The position numbers and the translations under genes were made by a program. The notes under the pieces are model-generated. The model was not told the origin of the DNA. It made no database searches and saw only the letters and a list, made by a program, of their open reading frames with translations. Source: an uncultured Lachnospiraceae bacterium (lineage in GTDB: Bacteria > Bacillota > Clostridia > Lachnospirales > Lachnospiraceae). Taken from it: a stretch of 64,000 bases of DNA. The DNA lies in the NCBI GenBank assembly GCA_947626505.1, contig CANQSN010000005.1, forward strand, positions 1 through 64,000. The letters are read 5' to 3'. Of the stretch, positions 52,006 to 61,172 are shown piece after piece (position 1 is the first letter of the stretch; every line of letters begins with the position of its first letter).

Positions 52006-53781
52006 TTATAAATTTTGAAAAACCTGATATATATCCAAGGCTCCGTATCCCCAGTCCTTATTAGGATATACAATATCCCCCTTTCGCGCGGCGCCCCTTA
52101 TCATAATTGTTTTAATATCCAAGCCTCCTATATATTTGTAATTTCCCCGTATAGAGCCAAATTCCATAATCAGTGCGGCAGCTCCGGCTCCATGAGCCGC
52201 TGCTATTGAAGTGCCGCTCTTTATAGTGTATGTGCCATCTGTATTGGGCCCATATATATTAACCCCCGGCGCCAAAAGGTCCGGTTTTACCTGATTAGTT
52301 CTTGTATATCCCTTACTGGAAACAGCGGTAAGCCCTTGCTGCAAATGATTATACATTCCAAATGTTATCGGATTAATGGCGCAGGCATTAGATGTAAGCG
52401 TTGTATAAGAATCCGGATTTAAAAAGTAAGTATCGTTTGAAATAAACTCTGAGATAGGCATCCACATATGAAAATCCGTAGAAAATCCTCCTCCGGAATC
52501 CACATTTATCTTCCATATTCCTTCAGCCGGCGTCAGAAAACGGAAAAAAATAAGGTAATCGCCTCCCTGCTCCTTTGATACATTTCCGTAAATCTGCACA
52601 ATACTGTCATCAAGAAGAAATGGAAATGTCCTCATTTCATTAATCTGGGATTCAAATATAGGAACTATATCCCCGCTTGGAGACTGAAGTCCCACCGAGT
52701 ATGAGCTTAAAGAATTACCCCAGAGCTCCATGCAAAAGCCCTGCCTTCTTCCTTCCGGCCCTACACGTATTTCAATGGGAGGAATTATTCCCTCCGTTAT
52801 CTTACTATAGTAGTGAAGCCTTGCGTCCCCTTCATTCCCCGCTGCCTGAACAACAGAAACATAAATCAAATTTGATACTGATGATAAATAGTCGCTAAGA
52901 GGCATTCTTCCATCATGTCCGCCTTGATTTGTTCCTACGCCAATGCATATAATCAACGGTTTCTTATAATAACGCGCCAAATCCAGCAAATACCTTACCC
53001 CATTCATAATGTCAATTTCGGAAAATGCCGGTTTTTCTTCATCTACACAGAAGTATTTTTTAAGGTATGGCTTTGCCTGCTTTAACTTTACCACTGCAAT
53101 GGCGGAATCTGTCGCAATACCGGTAAAATCGCCGGCGCGGTCAGGTTTACCACAGGCGACGCCTGCCATAAATGTCCCATGTCCCTCAGTATCCCTTGAT
53201 GGGACTATCGAGTATGGATCAGACGACTGCAGGGCTCTGTCAATATCTGCTGAAGAATAGTGCGTTCCATATTCAGCCTTATACAATGAGCTATTCGTCT
53301 TAATATCGCCATTAATTGGAGCCGCGTCGTTTTGTATTGACTGGTCCCACAAGCCAAGCAGTCTTGTAGTTCCATCCTCATTGCGGAAAATCGGCAAATC
53401 ATAGGCAATTCCGGTATCCACAAAACCCACAATCACTCCCTGACCTCTAAGCGACAGTACCGGTTGATTTTGCAGCCGCAACGCCCCGATAGCTTCAACA
53501 TTTGACGTGTCCATCAAACCAAACAATTTAGGTACCGCTGTATAACCATAACGTGAAATATGGTTTTCATTTCCGTCCTCCGGAATATGAAGAAAGGAAT
53601 AGTTATTTGTAAATCCCTCCACGCACGCTTCCGGATACAAAGTGCTGTATTCATAATCTGTCAACAGCCCTGTAGAAATATAGTCATAATAATTATTGTC
53701 GGCATTTAACTTTCCGCAATTTTGCATAGATAAACTCCTAAACTTTATATACTGCCTATAGAGGCGGGAGTCTTCTCCCAT
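52006..53781 (-). CDS. S8 subtilisin-like serine protease, Csp type
   Basis: 591 aa, no signal peptide. The catalytic triad is intact: Asp122 in VGFVDTGIAYD, His201 in EGHGTFMAGVACG, Ser525 in SGTSIAAAHGAGA. An insert of about 130 residues (about 320-470) carries beta-rich sequence (EIRVGPEGRRQGFCMELWGN, YGNVSKEQGGDYLIFFRFL). This jelly-roll-like insert and the overall order match the CspA/B/C germination protease family and related Lachnospiraceae proteins. In clostridia Csp proteases activate the SleC cortex enzyme. No sleC-like gene is adjacent, so germination is only a suggestion. AGGAT precedes the ATG. Confidence 0.88.
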   Translation of the reverse strand: MGEDSRLYRQYIKFRSLSMQNCGKLNADNNYYDYISTGLLTDYEYSTLYPEACVEGFTNNYSFLHIPEDGNENHISRYGYTAVPKLFGLMDTSNVEAIGALRLQNQPVLSLRGQGVIVGFVDTGIAYDLPIFRNEDGTTRLLGLWDQSIQNDAAPINGDIKTNSSLYKAEYGTHYSSADIDRALQSSDPYSIVPSRDTEGHGTFMAGVACGKPDRAGDFTGIATDSAIAVVKLKQAKPYLKKYFCVDEEKPAFSEIDIMNGVRYLLDLARYYKKPLIICIGVGTNQGGHDGRMPLSDYLSSVSNLIYVSVVQAAGNEGDARLHYYSKITEGIIPPIEIRVGPEGRRQGFCMELWGNSLSSYSVGLQSPSGDIVPIFESQINEMRTFPFLLDDSIVQIYGNVSKEQGGDYLIFFRFLTPAEGIWKINVDSGGGFSTDFHMWMPISEFISNDTYFLNPDSYTTLTSNACAINPITFGMYNHLQQGLTAVSSKGYTRTNQVKPDLLAPGVNIYGPNTDGTYTIKSGTSIAAAHGAGAAALIMEFGSIRGNYKYIGGLDIKTIMIRGAARKGDIVYPNKDWGYGALDIYQVFQNL

Positions 53782-53827
53782 CTGATATATCCTATGCAGA
53801 AGCTAACAAATTGGCAATACTATTATT

Positions 53828-55189
53828 CTATTTTTTATTCCTGTCGTTTACAATTCTCTTACTAAGGCTTTTAATATCCGGATGCAAAACAAACGCTGCA
53901 ATTACCACAGCGGCGCATATAATCCATGTAATCGGTTCGCAAAAACATATGGCAGTGTAACCAAACGGCGCAATAAAAAACTTTACTGTAACAAGCTTGC
54001 CCAGCATTTCAAGCGTACTGGCAACAACAGGAAGGCTTTTGCTTCCAATACCCTGTAAGGTGCTTCTTAATATACAAAGTACAATCAAAATATAATAAAA
54101 TGGAAGATTGATTTTTAAATATTTTGCTCCGGTTGCAATTATTTCCGTATTAGACGAGCCTGTAAGAGCAGCAATAATTACATTTGCAAAAATATATGTA
54201 ATAATAATTACAATAGTGGACCACAGCCAGCCAAGCATATGGCTTTTTTTAACGCCCTCCCACACGCGCTCCATTTTTCCGGCTCCATAGTTCTGGCTGG
54301 AAAATGTCGCCATGGTACCTGAAAGAGTGGCGCAGGGCATCATATAAATCTCGCTTATTTTCCTTGCGGATACATGGGCCGCAATAGTTGAAGGTCCAAG
54401 ACCATTTATGCCGCTTTGCAAAATAACAGTTCCCACATTCACCACCGCATACATCAGGCTCATGGCAAGTCCGGAACTTAAAAGCTCAGGAACCAGAGTG
54501 CGGGGCAATACAAAATCTTTCTTTTTTAAATGCAGCGAAGGGCATTTTTTTAGTATATAAATAAGGCATAGAATCCCCGATACAAACTGTGCAAGCACTG
54601 TAGCATAGGCGGCGCCGGCAATTCCCCACTTAAATACCATAATAAACAACAAATCTAACACAACATTAAGCAGCGACGAAACAATCAAAAACATCAATGG
54701 CGTCCTGCTGTTTCCAACCGCCCTTAAAATACTTGCAAGCATATTGTAAAATACAGTCACCGCCATAAATGCCACAATAATTTTTATGTAAGAATAAGCA
54801 TCCTCAAAAATCTCCCTCGGTGTGTTAAGCAGCACAAGAAATTTTTTGAGAAATATACTGCAAATAAGGGATAATAAAATTGTAACAAGCAGCGACAGCT
54901 CTATCGTACCCGCTATGGATTTTTTCATTTGCGCTTCATTCTTTGCTCCAAAATACTGTGAAATTAAAATTGCGAAACCATTTGTCATACCGAAGCATAT
55001 TGAGGTTACAAGACTATATATGGAGCTGACCGAGCCCACTGCCGAAAGCGCATGGTCGCCTAAAGCATGTCCTACTATTGCAGTGTCTGTAATATTGTAT
55101 ATCTGCTGAAACAAATTACTTAAAAACAATGGCAACGCAAACATTATAATCAAACGCATTATTTTCCCTTTTGTCATATCAAGTTCCAT
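53828..55189 (-). CDS. MATE-family multidrug/sodium antiporter
   Basis: 453 aa with about twelve membrane helices in two similar halves. The N-terminus MTKGKIMRLIIMFALPLFLSNLFQQIYNITDTAIVGH and GALSAVGSVSSIY-like segment are characteristic of the DinF/NorM branch. A NGLGPSTIAAHVSARKI motif starts the second half. Substrate unknown. AAGGAGC precedes the ATG. It is followed by the S8 gene with a 46-base gap. Confidence 0.92.
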   Translation of the reverse strand: MELDMTKGKIMRLIIMFALPLFLSNLFQQIYNITDTAIVGHALGDHALSAVGSVSSIYSLVTSICFGMTNGFAILISQYFGAKNEAQMKKSIAGTIELSLLVTILLSLICSIFLKKFLVLLNTPREIFEDAYSYIKIIVAFMAVTVFYNMLASILRAVGNSRTPLMFLIVSSLLNVVLDLLFIMVFKWGIAGAAYATVLAQFVSGILCLIYILKKCPSLHLKKKDFVLPRTLVPELLSSGLAMSLMYAVVNVGTVILQSGINGLGPSTIAAHVSARKISEIYMMPCATLSGTMATFSSQNYGAGKMERVWEGVKKSHMLGWLWSTIVIIITYIFANVIIAALTGSSNTEIIATGAKYLKINLPFYYILIVLCILRSTLQGIGSKSLPVVASTLEMLGKLVTVKFFIAPFGYTAICFCEPITWIICAAVVIAAFVLHPDIKSLSKRIVNDRNKK

Positions 55190-55255
55190 ATCATTTGCTC
55201 CTTATCATTACAAATTTTATACAAAACACGTCAATTCACTCTGCAAACCGGTTAT

Positions 55256-56530
55256 TTACATGGAAAAAAATGATAAGACCAGCTTATCAAGGGCATAGCA
55301 GTCAGAAAATGCCGCTGTCTCCGTTGCAGAGTGCATTGCCAGCACAGGCACGCCCACGTCCACTCCATATATCGGTACGTAGGAGGATATAATCGGGCCC
55401 ATAGTTGAGCCGCCCGTAATATCAGAGTGATTGATTTGCCGCTGACATGGAATATCTGCTTTATCACAAAGCTGAAGCATTACCGCATTTGAAACGCTGT
55501 CCGAGTTATACCGCTGTGAACCGCTGGTTTTAAGAACAACCCCTCCTCCAAGCTTTGTCTTGGTAGTGATGTCGCTTTTATCGCCATAATTAGGATGATA
55601 CGCATGAGCCACGTCCATTGACATTATAAATCCGGTTTTTGTTAAATGCTCCCTTGATACATAATCACAAATACTGCTCTGGTTCATAGAAGCCAAAAGC
55701 TTTTCCAAAACAAAGGCAAACAAACCGGAATCCGCTCCCTGCTTTGAGCGGCTGCCAATCTCCTCATTATCAAATAAAGCTGCCACCGCTGTATGTGACG
55801 GAGCCTGTTCTACAATACCATGAAGCGCACTGTAGCACGAGGTCAGGTTATCAAGTCTTGGACTTACCAACAGCTCCTTAGATAACCCTACTGATTGAGG
55901 CTTTTCAGTATTATAAAAGTAAAGGTCATAATCCAGAATATCCTCCACGTCTATATCAAGCTGCTCCGCTACATTATAAAGCAAAAAGTCTGCCTCCTGC
56001 TTATTATCTGTATCCTGCTTAATGCCGCACAAGGGCAGCAGATTCACCTGACATTTTAATTCATTTTTCTTATTTACCTCTCTGTCCATATGAATGGCAA
56101 GGCTTGGAATCACTGCAACCGGCTCCTCGCTGCAATAAAGAAAGGTATTGGGTGCAAATACATCCTCGCTTTTGCACACTACCTTTCCTGCTAGGCCTAA
56201 TGGTCTGTCGAACCATGTATGCAAAATCATTCCGCCATATCCCTCCACATTTACAACATAATTGCCCTCCCTATCAATTACGGGGTTAGGTTTTACCTTA
56301 AGCATCGGCTGATCAACATGTCCTGTCACAATCCTCACTGTTTCATCAACCGGACGAAATGCAAATATTACTGAATCATAAGGTTTAACATAATAGCCCT
56401 TTCCTTTTTCAAGCTGCCATTCCTCCTCAATGGAAAGCTCCTTAAAGCCTTCCTGCTTAAGCCATTTCCTGCTTATATCCACTACATGATATGGCGATAC
56501 GCCCTCCCTTATATAATCCGTCAAATTCAT
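55256..56530 (-). CDS. apeB: M18-family aspartyl aminopeptidase
   Basis: Removes N-terminal Asp/Glu from peptides; di-zinc tetrahedral enzyme. 424 aa. Motifs are TGHVDQPMLKVKPNP (first metal His), AALFDNEEIGSRSKQGADS (metal ligands and Glu), FIMSMDVAHAYHPNYGDK and the C-terminal ITGGSTMGPIISSY. Full length, no signal peptide, so cytoplasmic. GGAGGAAG precedes the ATG. Confidence 0.94.
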   Translation of the reverse strand: MNLTDYIREGVSPYHVVDISRKWLKQEGFKELSIEEEWQLEKGKGYYVKPYDSVIFAFRPVDETVRIVTGHVDQPMLKVKPNPVIDREGNYVVNVEGYGGMILHTWFDRPLGLAGKVVCKSEDVFAPNTFLYCSEEPVAVIPSLAIHMDREVNKKNELKCQVNLLPLCGIKQDTDNKQEADFLLYNVAEQLDIDVEDILDYDLYFYNTEKPQSVGLSKELLVSPRLDNLTSCYSALHGIVEQAPSHTAVAALFDNEEIGSRSKQGADSGLFAFVLEKLLASMNQSSICDYVSREHLTKTGFIMSMDVAHAYHPNYGDKSDITTKTKLGGGVVLKTSGSQRYNSDSVSNAVMLQLCDKADIPCQRQINHSDITGGSTMGPIISSYVPIYGVDVGVPVLAMHSATETAAFSDCYALDKLVLSFFSM

Positions 56531-56673
56531 TTTTCTTCCTCCTTTTATTGAAGTATACAGTTTTTAGTATGAATATACAACAAAAATTATCCGGCTAAAA
56601 CAACGCCCTTGCAGTATATATGATTCCACTAAATAAAAATTTTAAGTATAAAGTTTGATTAAAATATTAAAAT

Positions 56674-56703
56674 TTAGCATAGATTAAATAAATAGTCTAT
56701 GAT
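56674..56703 (+). promoter_or_regulatory. Possible promoter of the small exporter gene
   Basis: TTAGCA (56674-56679), 18 bases, TATGAT (56698-56703). Confidence 0.4.
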
Positions 56704-56739
56704 ATGATGATATAAGTAAATTTTTAAAGGAGTAACAAT

Positions 56740-57249
56740 ATGAGTGAGTTAGCACGTAGTTTATCAGAATTTCTTTCAAACGGTCTGTCCAGCGAGATGG
56801 TTATTTTCATCATTTCAATGATTCCCATTCTGGAGCTTAGGGGCGGGTTATTAATTGCCTCTTTACTGCATGTACCAATGATTAAAGCTGCCTTCATCTG
56901 CATTATAGGAAATATTATACCGATTCCTTTTATTCTTCTTTTTATCCGCAAAATCTTTGAGCTTATGAAAAAAACAAAACTCTTTCGCCCTCTGGTGGAA
57001 AAGCTTGAGAATAAGGCGATGGGCAAAAGCGATAAAATAAAAAAATATGAATTCTTCGGACTTGTTCTCTTTGTCGGCATACCGCTTCCCGGCACCGGAG
57101 CATGGACCGGCTCATTAATAGCCGCACTCCTTGAAGTTGACATCAAAAAAGCTTCCATTGCCATTTTCATAGGGCTTATACTTGCCACCATCATTATGTG
57201 CCTGTTCTCTTACGGAGGACTCGCATGGATTATATCGCTATTTAAGTAA
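56740..57249 (+). CDS. Small multidrug export protein family (COG2426)
   Basis: 169 aa with four to five membrane helices. The block VIFIISMIPILELRGGLLIASLLHVPMIKA and later FVGIPLPGTGAWTGSLIAALL are signatures of the 'sm_multidrug_ex' family, whose export role is not proven. AAAGGAG lies 7 bases before the ATG. It is followed after 10 bases by the DUF5721 gene. Confidence 0.9.
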   Translation: MSELARSLSEFLSNGLSSEMVIFIISMIPILELRGGLLIASLLHVPMIKAAFICIIGNIIPIPFILLFIRKIFELMKKTKLFRPLVEKLENKAMGKSDKIKKYEFFGLVLFVGIPLPGTGAWTGSLIAALLEVDIKKASIAIFIGLILATIIMCLFSYGGLAWIISLFK

Positions 57250-57259
57250 AGGAGCAGCC

Positions 57260-57754
57260 ATGTTAGCATTGACAATAGACGACAAAAAATTATTCACTAA
57301 ATCTCTTTTTGTAGATAATTTGTTCGACCATTTTCTATGTTGTAAAGTTTCAATAAACAAGGACGTAAGCTACACAATTGACGGTCATTATAACATGCAA
57401 TTTTTTGATACGGATGAACAGGAGTACAAAAAACAGCAAACCTATGCTGCATGGACGTCATTAAAGCCAATTGTATTTCAAATGATAAAGGGCGAGCGTC
57501 TTCCCCTAAGTTTTCAGATTGTGTTATGCGTTTCTAAACAGAGCCTTGTTCACATATTAAAAAGCTGCGAGAGTCCTCTTACCATCGACCAGATTGAAGG
57601 TCTGTATGTAAATATAAATTATAAAGACGATGTTTTAACCCTTACAACAGGCAGCGCGCTTACCATATTCACACCGGACCGTTCCTTGGAGATGTCATTT
57701 GAAGATTCTGTCATAAAGCTTATTCGCAAGGCGGGCATCCTCTTCACTAATTAG
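57260..57754 (+). CDS. DUF5721-family protein
   Basis: 164 aa from MLALTIDDKKLFTKSLFVDN. It fits the DUF5721 family of Lachnospiraceae. Soluble, beta-rich core (VSINKDVSYTIDGHYNMQFF, LPLSFQIVLCVSKQSL, LTTGSALTIFTPDRSLEMSF) and a short C-terminal helix. No function known. The ATG at 57260 has AAAGGAG upstream. Its last 60 bases overlap the end of the convergent transglutaminase gene. Confidence 0.82.
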   Translation: MLALTIDDKKLFTKSLFVDNLFDHFLCCKVSINKDVSYTIDGHYNMQFFDTDEQEYKKQQTYAAWTSLKPIVFQMIKGERLPLSFQIVLCVSKQSLVHILKSCESPLTIDQIEGLYVNINYKDDVLTLTTGSALTIFTPDRSLEMSFEDSVIKLIRKAGILFTN

Positions 57755-60052
57755 CTCGTTGCTGTAAGCAGACTTCTCCAATACTCTGTAAAACTGTTCT
57801 GCCATATCATATAACTCCGTCTTCTCAGACTCTGACAATACACTGCGTTTTCGTTTTTCCAAAACAGCTATGGCTCCCCGTATTAAATACTCTTTTTCAT
57901 TTTCCTCTGCGCCCTTTCTTTCATATATTCTCATTCTTCTTATTAACTGTTTTTTTACAGCCTCAATCGCCGCCTTTGCATTTGCCTGATGCCTTTTAAT
58001 GTCCAAATATCTCTTATATAATTGAAGCAGGATAAATATAAGCGCCGCTATAAACACTGCGGCTAATACCTTTATAAGCGCATTAAGGGCTGCCAAAGCA
58101 TTTTCTGTTGTTTTAGCCTTACCGCTGCCCGTATCCTTCTTATTTAATTCTGTGTTATCCTGCGGCAAAGACATAGTGGTACTTTGCTGGTCTTTAATAT
58201 CTTCATTTTCCTGTTCTTCAATACTTTCCTCATCATTCTGCGCCAAAGCATCTTCTGCGTCCTGATAAGCATACAAAGCCTGCTCGACAGGCTCGCTGTA
58301 ATTATAGCCGGGAGTAACCTCAATCGGTATCCAGCCAAAGTCTTCATAATATATCTCCGTCCATGCATGAGCCGCATCATCTGTCACGCTGGCCTTATAC
58401 TGCCCGTTATACATACCCTTATATGAATGTTTAAATTCGTCGTCTCTTACAATATAGCCTGTAGCATATCTGGCAGGAACTCCCAATGCTCGAAACATAA
58501 GAGTTGCAGCAGTGGCAAAATGGCAGCAGTAACCCTCTTTTTCCTTAAACAAAAAATGCTCTACAAAATCCTCGCCAATTCCCAGAGAATTAAGCTCTAA
58601 ACTATATGTGCAGCTCTCGTGAAGACAGTCCTTTACAAAATTAACAATATCGTACTCGTTTATTTCCCGATAAGATTTATTAAAAACCCTTTCTAAAAGC
58701 TGCTCACCATCCTCAAAAGGCCGCCCTCCCATAAATTCCAACAGTTCTTCCTTAAGCGGTTCATCTATATCAAGATATTTTTCACTCCTGTATTCTTTGT
58801 AATCATCTTTAAGCCGCTTCCACTGCCTAATCTCCTTCTCGTTTCCTTTATATGAAACAAATGCGGGAACGCCAGCTTCATTTGCATTGTCCTTATCAGC
58901 GCCAAATGAAAATAAACTGGTTGGGGACATACTCCTAAACTGACCGGACCGGCGCTTTCGCAAAAAGCTTCCGTCGCCATTTTCCTTCATACTGTCCTCC
59001 GTATCAGAATAGTCTGTATAATAGGGCGCATAGCTATATTTATCGCTCACGTTTGTATACTGAATAGTAACATTCATCTGCGCATCCGGCTGAAAAACAA
59101 AAAGCTGGTTATGCGCTTGGCTGTTAAACATTCTTGACAATTCACCCTCGTCAAGTCCAACTTTTTTCATCGCTTTATAAAAATCTTTATCCTTAATTTC
59201 GTACCAGTTATTACCCTGATACTCCTGTCCTACAAAACCCCTCAAATACATGTAACCATAGGGCGGCCGGCTTGTTAATATCTCTAACATCTCCTTATGT
59301 TTTTTATCGGGCTTCTTGTTGCTTAAACTACCGTCAGTATAACCGCCGTCAGAAAACAGTCCCATCTCATTTTCCAGATTTCTCTGAAATGACAGCGCCC
59401 CTTCATGGTCCGGCAGAAATATACCTTTTCCAAGAGAAGCCGCTAATACAAGGACTAAAACAACAACCGCAACAGATGTAATTATAATCCCCCTGTCGTA
59501 CATTTTTATCCTGCCATAAGCGCCTTTCACATACAAAATATAGTAAATGCTTAAGCATAAAACCATCGCCATAGTATCAAAGGTATTAGGTGCGTTTCCC
59601 ACCAGCAACGCCGCGCACACAGAAAATACGCACAACTCCAAAAGCGTAAAAAATTCCGTTTTTTTATTCTCTGAAAATATCAAAGCCGGTATCAGGGCAG
59701 CAGCCGCAAACGCCATAAAAACCACAGAATAGTTTCCTTCTAGTTCCTGCTTAAATGTTTTAAATGACGTGCTGTAATATGAATTAGCCGATAGAAGAAT
59801 ACAGTTTGCAATTGTTTTTACGCCAAGCCATAAAAGCTTGTACAGCATAATTGCCAAAATAGCTGTCATCACGTACCACAAAAGCTTTTTCTCCGACTCG
59901 TCAATATCCACATGAAACAGCAATAAAAAAACAGCCCCTATACCAAGAAACAGCGGCAATAGCAGCATGAGGGAAAATGAACAGTTAATTCCCTCTAAAA
60001 ACATATGTGTAATTGCAGTCAATATAATTACTACAAGACTACCCTCCAGCAT
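57695..60052 (-). CDS. Membrane transglutaminase-like protein (TgpA-like)
   Basis: 785 aa from an ATG with GAAGGAG upstream. Six or so N-terminal membrane helices (about 1-215) precede an extracytoplasmic domain with a transglutaminase core: KEGYCCHFATAATLMFRALG (Cys509/510), ASVTDDAAHAWTEIYYEDFG (His562, Asp571). A Glu/Asp-rich linker, a further membrane helix (about 650-672) and a cytosolic helical tail follow. Third gene of the MoxR-DUF58-TGase operon. Members of this family may crosslink or cleave cell-surface proteins; substrate unknown. Confidence 0.88.
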   Translation of the reverse strand: MLEGSLVVIILTAITHMFLEGINCSFSLMLLLPLFLGIGAVFLLLFHVDIDESEKKLLWYVMTAILAIMLYKLLWLGVKTIANCILLSANSYYSTSFKTFKQELEGNYSVVFMAFAAAALIPALIFSENKKTEFFTLLELCVFSVCAALLVGNAPNTFDTMAMVLCLSIYYILYVKGAYGRIKMYDRGIIITSVAVVVLVLVLAASLGKGIFLPDHEGALSFQRNLENEMGLFSDGGYTDGSLSNKKPDKKHKEMLEILTSRPPYGYMYLRGFVGQEYQGNNWYEIKDKDFYKAMKKVGLDEGELSRMFNSQAHNQLFVFQPDAQMNVTIQYTNVSDKYSYAPYYTDYSDTEDSMKENGDGSFLRKRRSGQFRSMSPTSLFSFGADKDNANEAGVPAFVSYKGNEKEIRQWKRLKDDYKEYRSEKYLDIDEPLKEELLEFMGGRPFEDGEQLLERVFNKSYREINEYDIVNFVKDCLHESCTYSLELNSLGIGEDFVEHFLFKEKEGYCCHFATAATLMFRALGVPARYATGYIVRDDEFKHSYKGMYNGQYKASVTDDAAHAWTEIYYEDFGWIPIEVTPGYNYSEPVEQALYAYQDAEDALAQNDEESIEEQENEDIKDQQSTTMSLPQDNTELNKKDTGSGKAKTTENALAALNALIKVLAAVFIAALIFILLQLYKRYLDIKRHQANAKAAIEAVKKQLIRRMRIYERKGAEENEKEYLIRGAIAVLEKRKRSVLSESEKTELYDMAEQFYRVLEKSAYSNELISEEDARLANKLYDRIFK

Positions 60053-60072
60053 ACCTTCTCCTTCACAAGCTA

Positions 60073-61164
60073 TCAAACAAATAAAATAGATTCTAAAGAT
60101 ACATTTTCAAAACAATTACTGTAATAAAAAGCCAGCTCTTTTCTTATCCCCATACCGTCAGCTTTCTTTCCCCGCCCTTTAACGGTGTCCTTATTCCAAA
60201 CATCAGGAAGCTTCTCATCCCTCCAAGCCTCTATGCTCTCATAAACTTTACTTAACGCTATGTAAATATCCTTTTCTTCCGAAACCATTACTCTCTGCCA
60301 CCCGTACTCTTCAGAAGCCTTTGAATCGCTTATGGGAAATGCAATATAATGGCAGTATCTCTTTTCAAGCAATGCCGCCATCATTCCCGCCATCCTCTCA
60401 TACATCTGCTCTCTCATATCGTCTGTTTTTCCCGCAGCCCCTATGGAGTCAAATATAACAACGCACTGTATCGAAAGATTTTCTGCATACTCCTTAACAG
60501 CGAGTTTACCGGTACGAGCTGTCGTTTTCCAATAAATCTGCTTCAAAGCATCTCCCGGCTCATAGTCCCTGACTCCTACAAACTGGTCTTTGTAATTGCC
60601 ATAATACAGTTCGTCATTTTCTTCCTCCAACTCCTCGCCGGCAGCGGGATAAATCGACGGAAGCTCTGTTTTTTGTATTTCAGGGTAAACTATAGCGTTA
60701 GTATCATTAAATGAAACCGGCACTTTTAAATATAGCAGTCCAAACCAGTCGTACAACCTTAATTCCTGCAGCCTAAGCTTATAAATTCCACAATACTCTG
60801 TCGGAAACGCCGCAGTATGGACCTTTTCTCCCGCCGAGTCAAGCATAAGCTCTATCTTGCGCTGCTGCAAATGGCGTCCGCCCTTCTGTTCCAGAAAAAA
60901 TGCAAGCTTAAGTATTGGAAAAGACGAACGGTTATTAACCGAAATCAGCAGCTTCATATCCTGATATTTTGTAACAGCTTCCGAATACAGGCTGACTTTA
61001 ACGTCTATTTTTCTTCTTTGGATACATAAAAGCACAAATTCCGAAACCGGTCCCGCTATCAAAAACAAAACAAGCAGCAAAAGAGCCGAGCTGTTATAGA
61101 TGAGGGCTGTATAATATAAAATTCCGATTGATACGCCAATAATAAGTATCTTCACTAATCTCAT
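60073..61164 (-). CDS. DUF58-domain membrane protein
   Basis: 363 aa. Two N-terminal membrane helices (about 5-45), a beta-rich region, and the DUF58 signature YKDQFVGVRDYEPGDALKQIYW followed by KTTARTGKLAVKEY near residue 200. DUF58 proteins have a von Willebrand A-like fold and accompany MoxR ATPases. AGGAGC precedes the ATG. Its stop lies 20 bases before the transglutaminase start. Confidence 0.9.
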   Translation of the reverse strand: MRLVKILIIGVSIGILYYTALIYNSSALLLLVLFLIAGPVSEFVLLCIQRRKIDVKVSLYSEAVTKYQDMKLLISVNNRSSFPILKLAFFLEQKGGRHLQQRKIELMLDSAGEKVHTAAFPTEYCGIYKLRLQELRLYDWFGLLYLKVPVSFNDTNAIVYPEIQKTELPSIYPAAGEELEEENDELYYGNYKDQFVGVRDYEPGDALKQIYWKTTARTGKLAVKEYAENLSIQCVVIFDSIGAAGKTDDMREQMYERMAGMMAALLEKRYCHYIAFPISDSKASEEYGWQRVMVSEEKDIYIALSKVYESIEAWRDEKLPDVWNKDTVKGRGKKADGMGIRKELAFYYSNCFENVSLESILFV

Positions 61165-61172
61165 AGCTGCTC

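Noticed and set aside
57182..57259. Longer start for the DUF5721 gene
   Set aside because: It would overlap the exporter gene in another frame; the ATG at 57260 has AAAGGAG.
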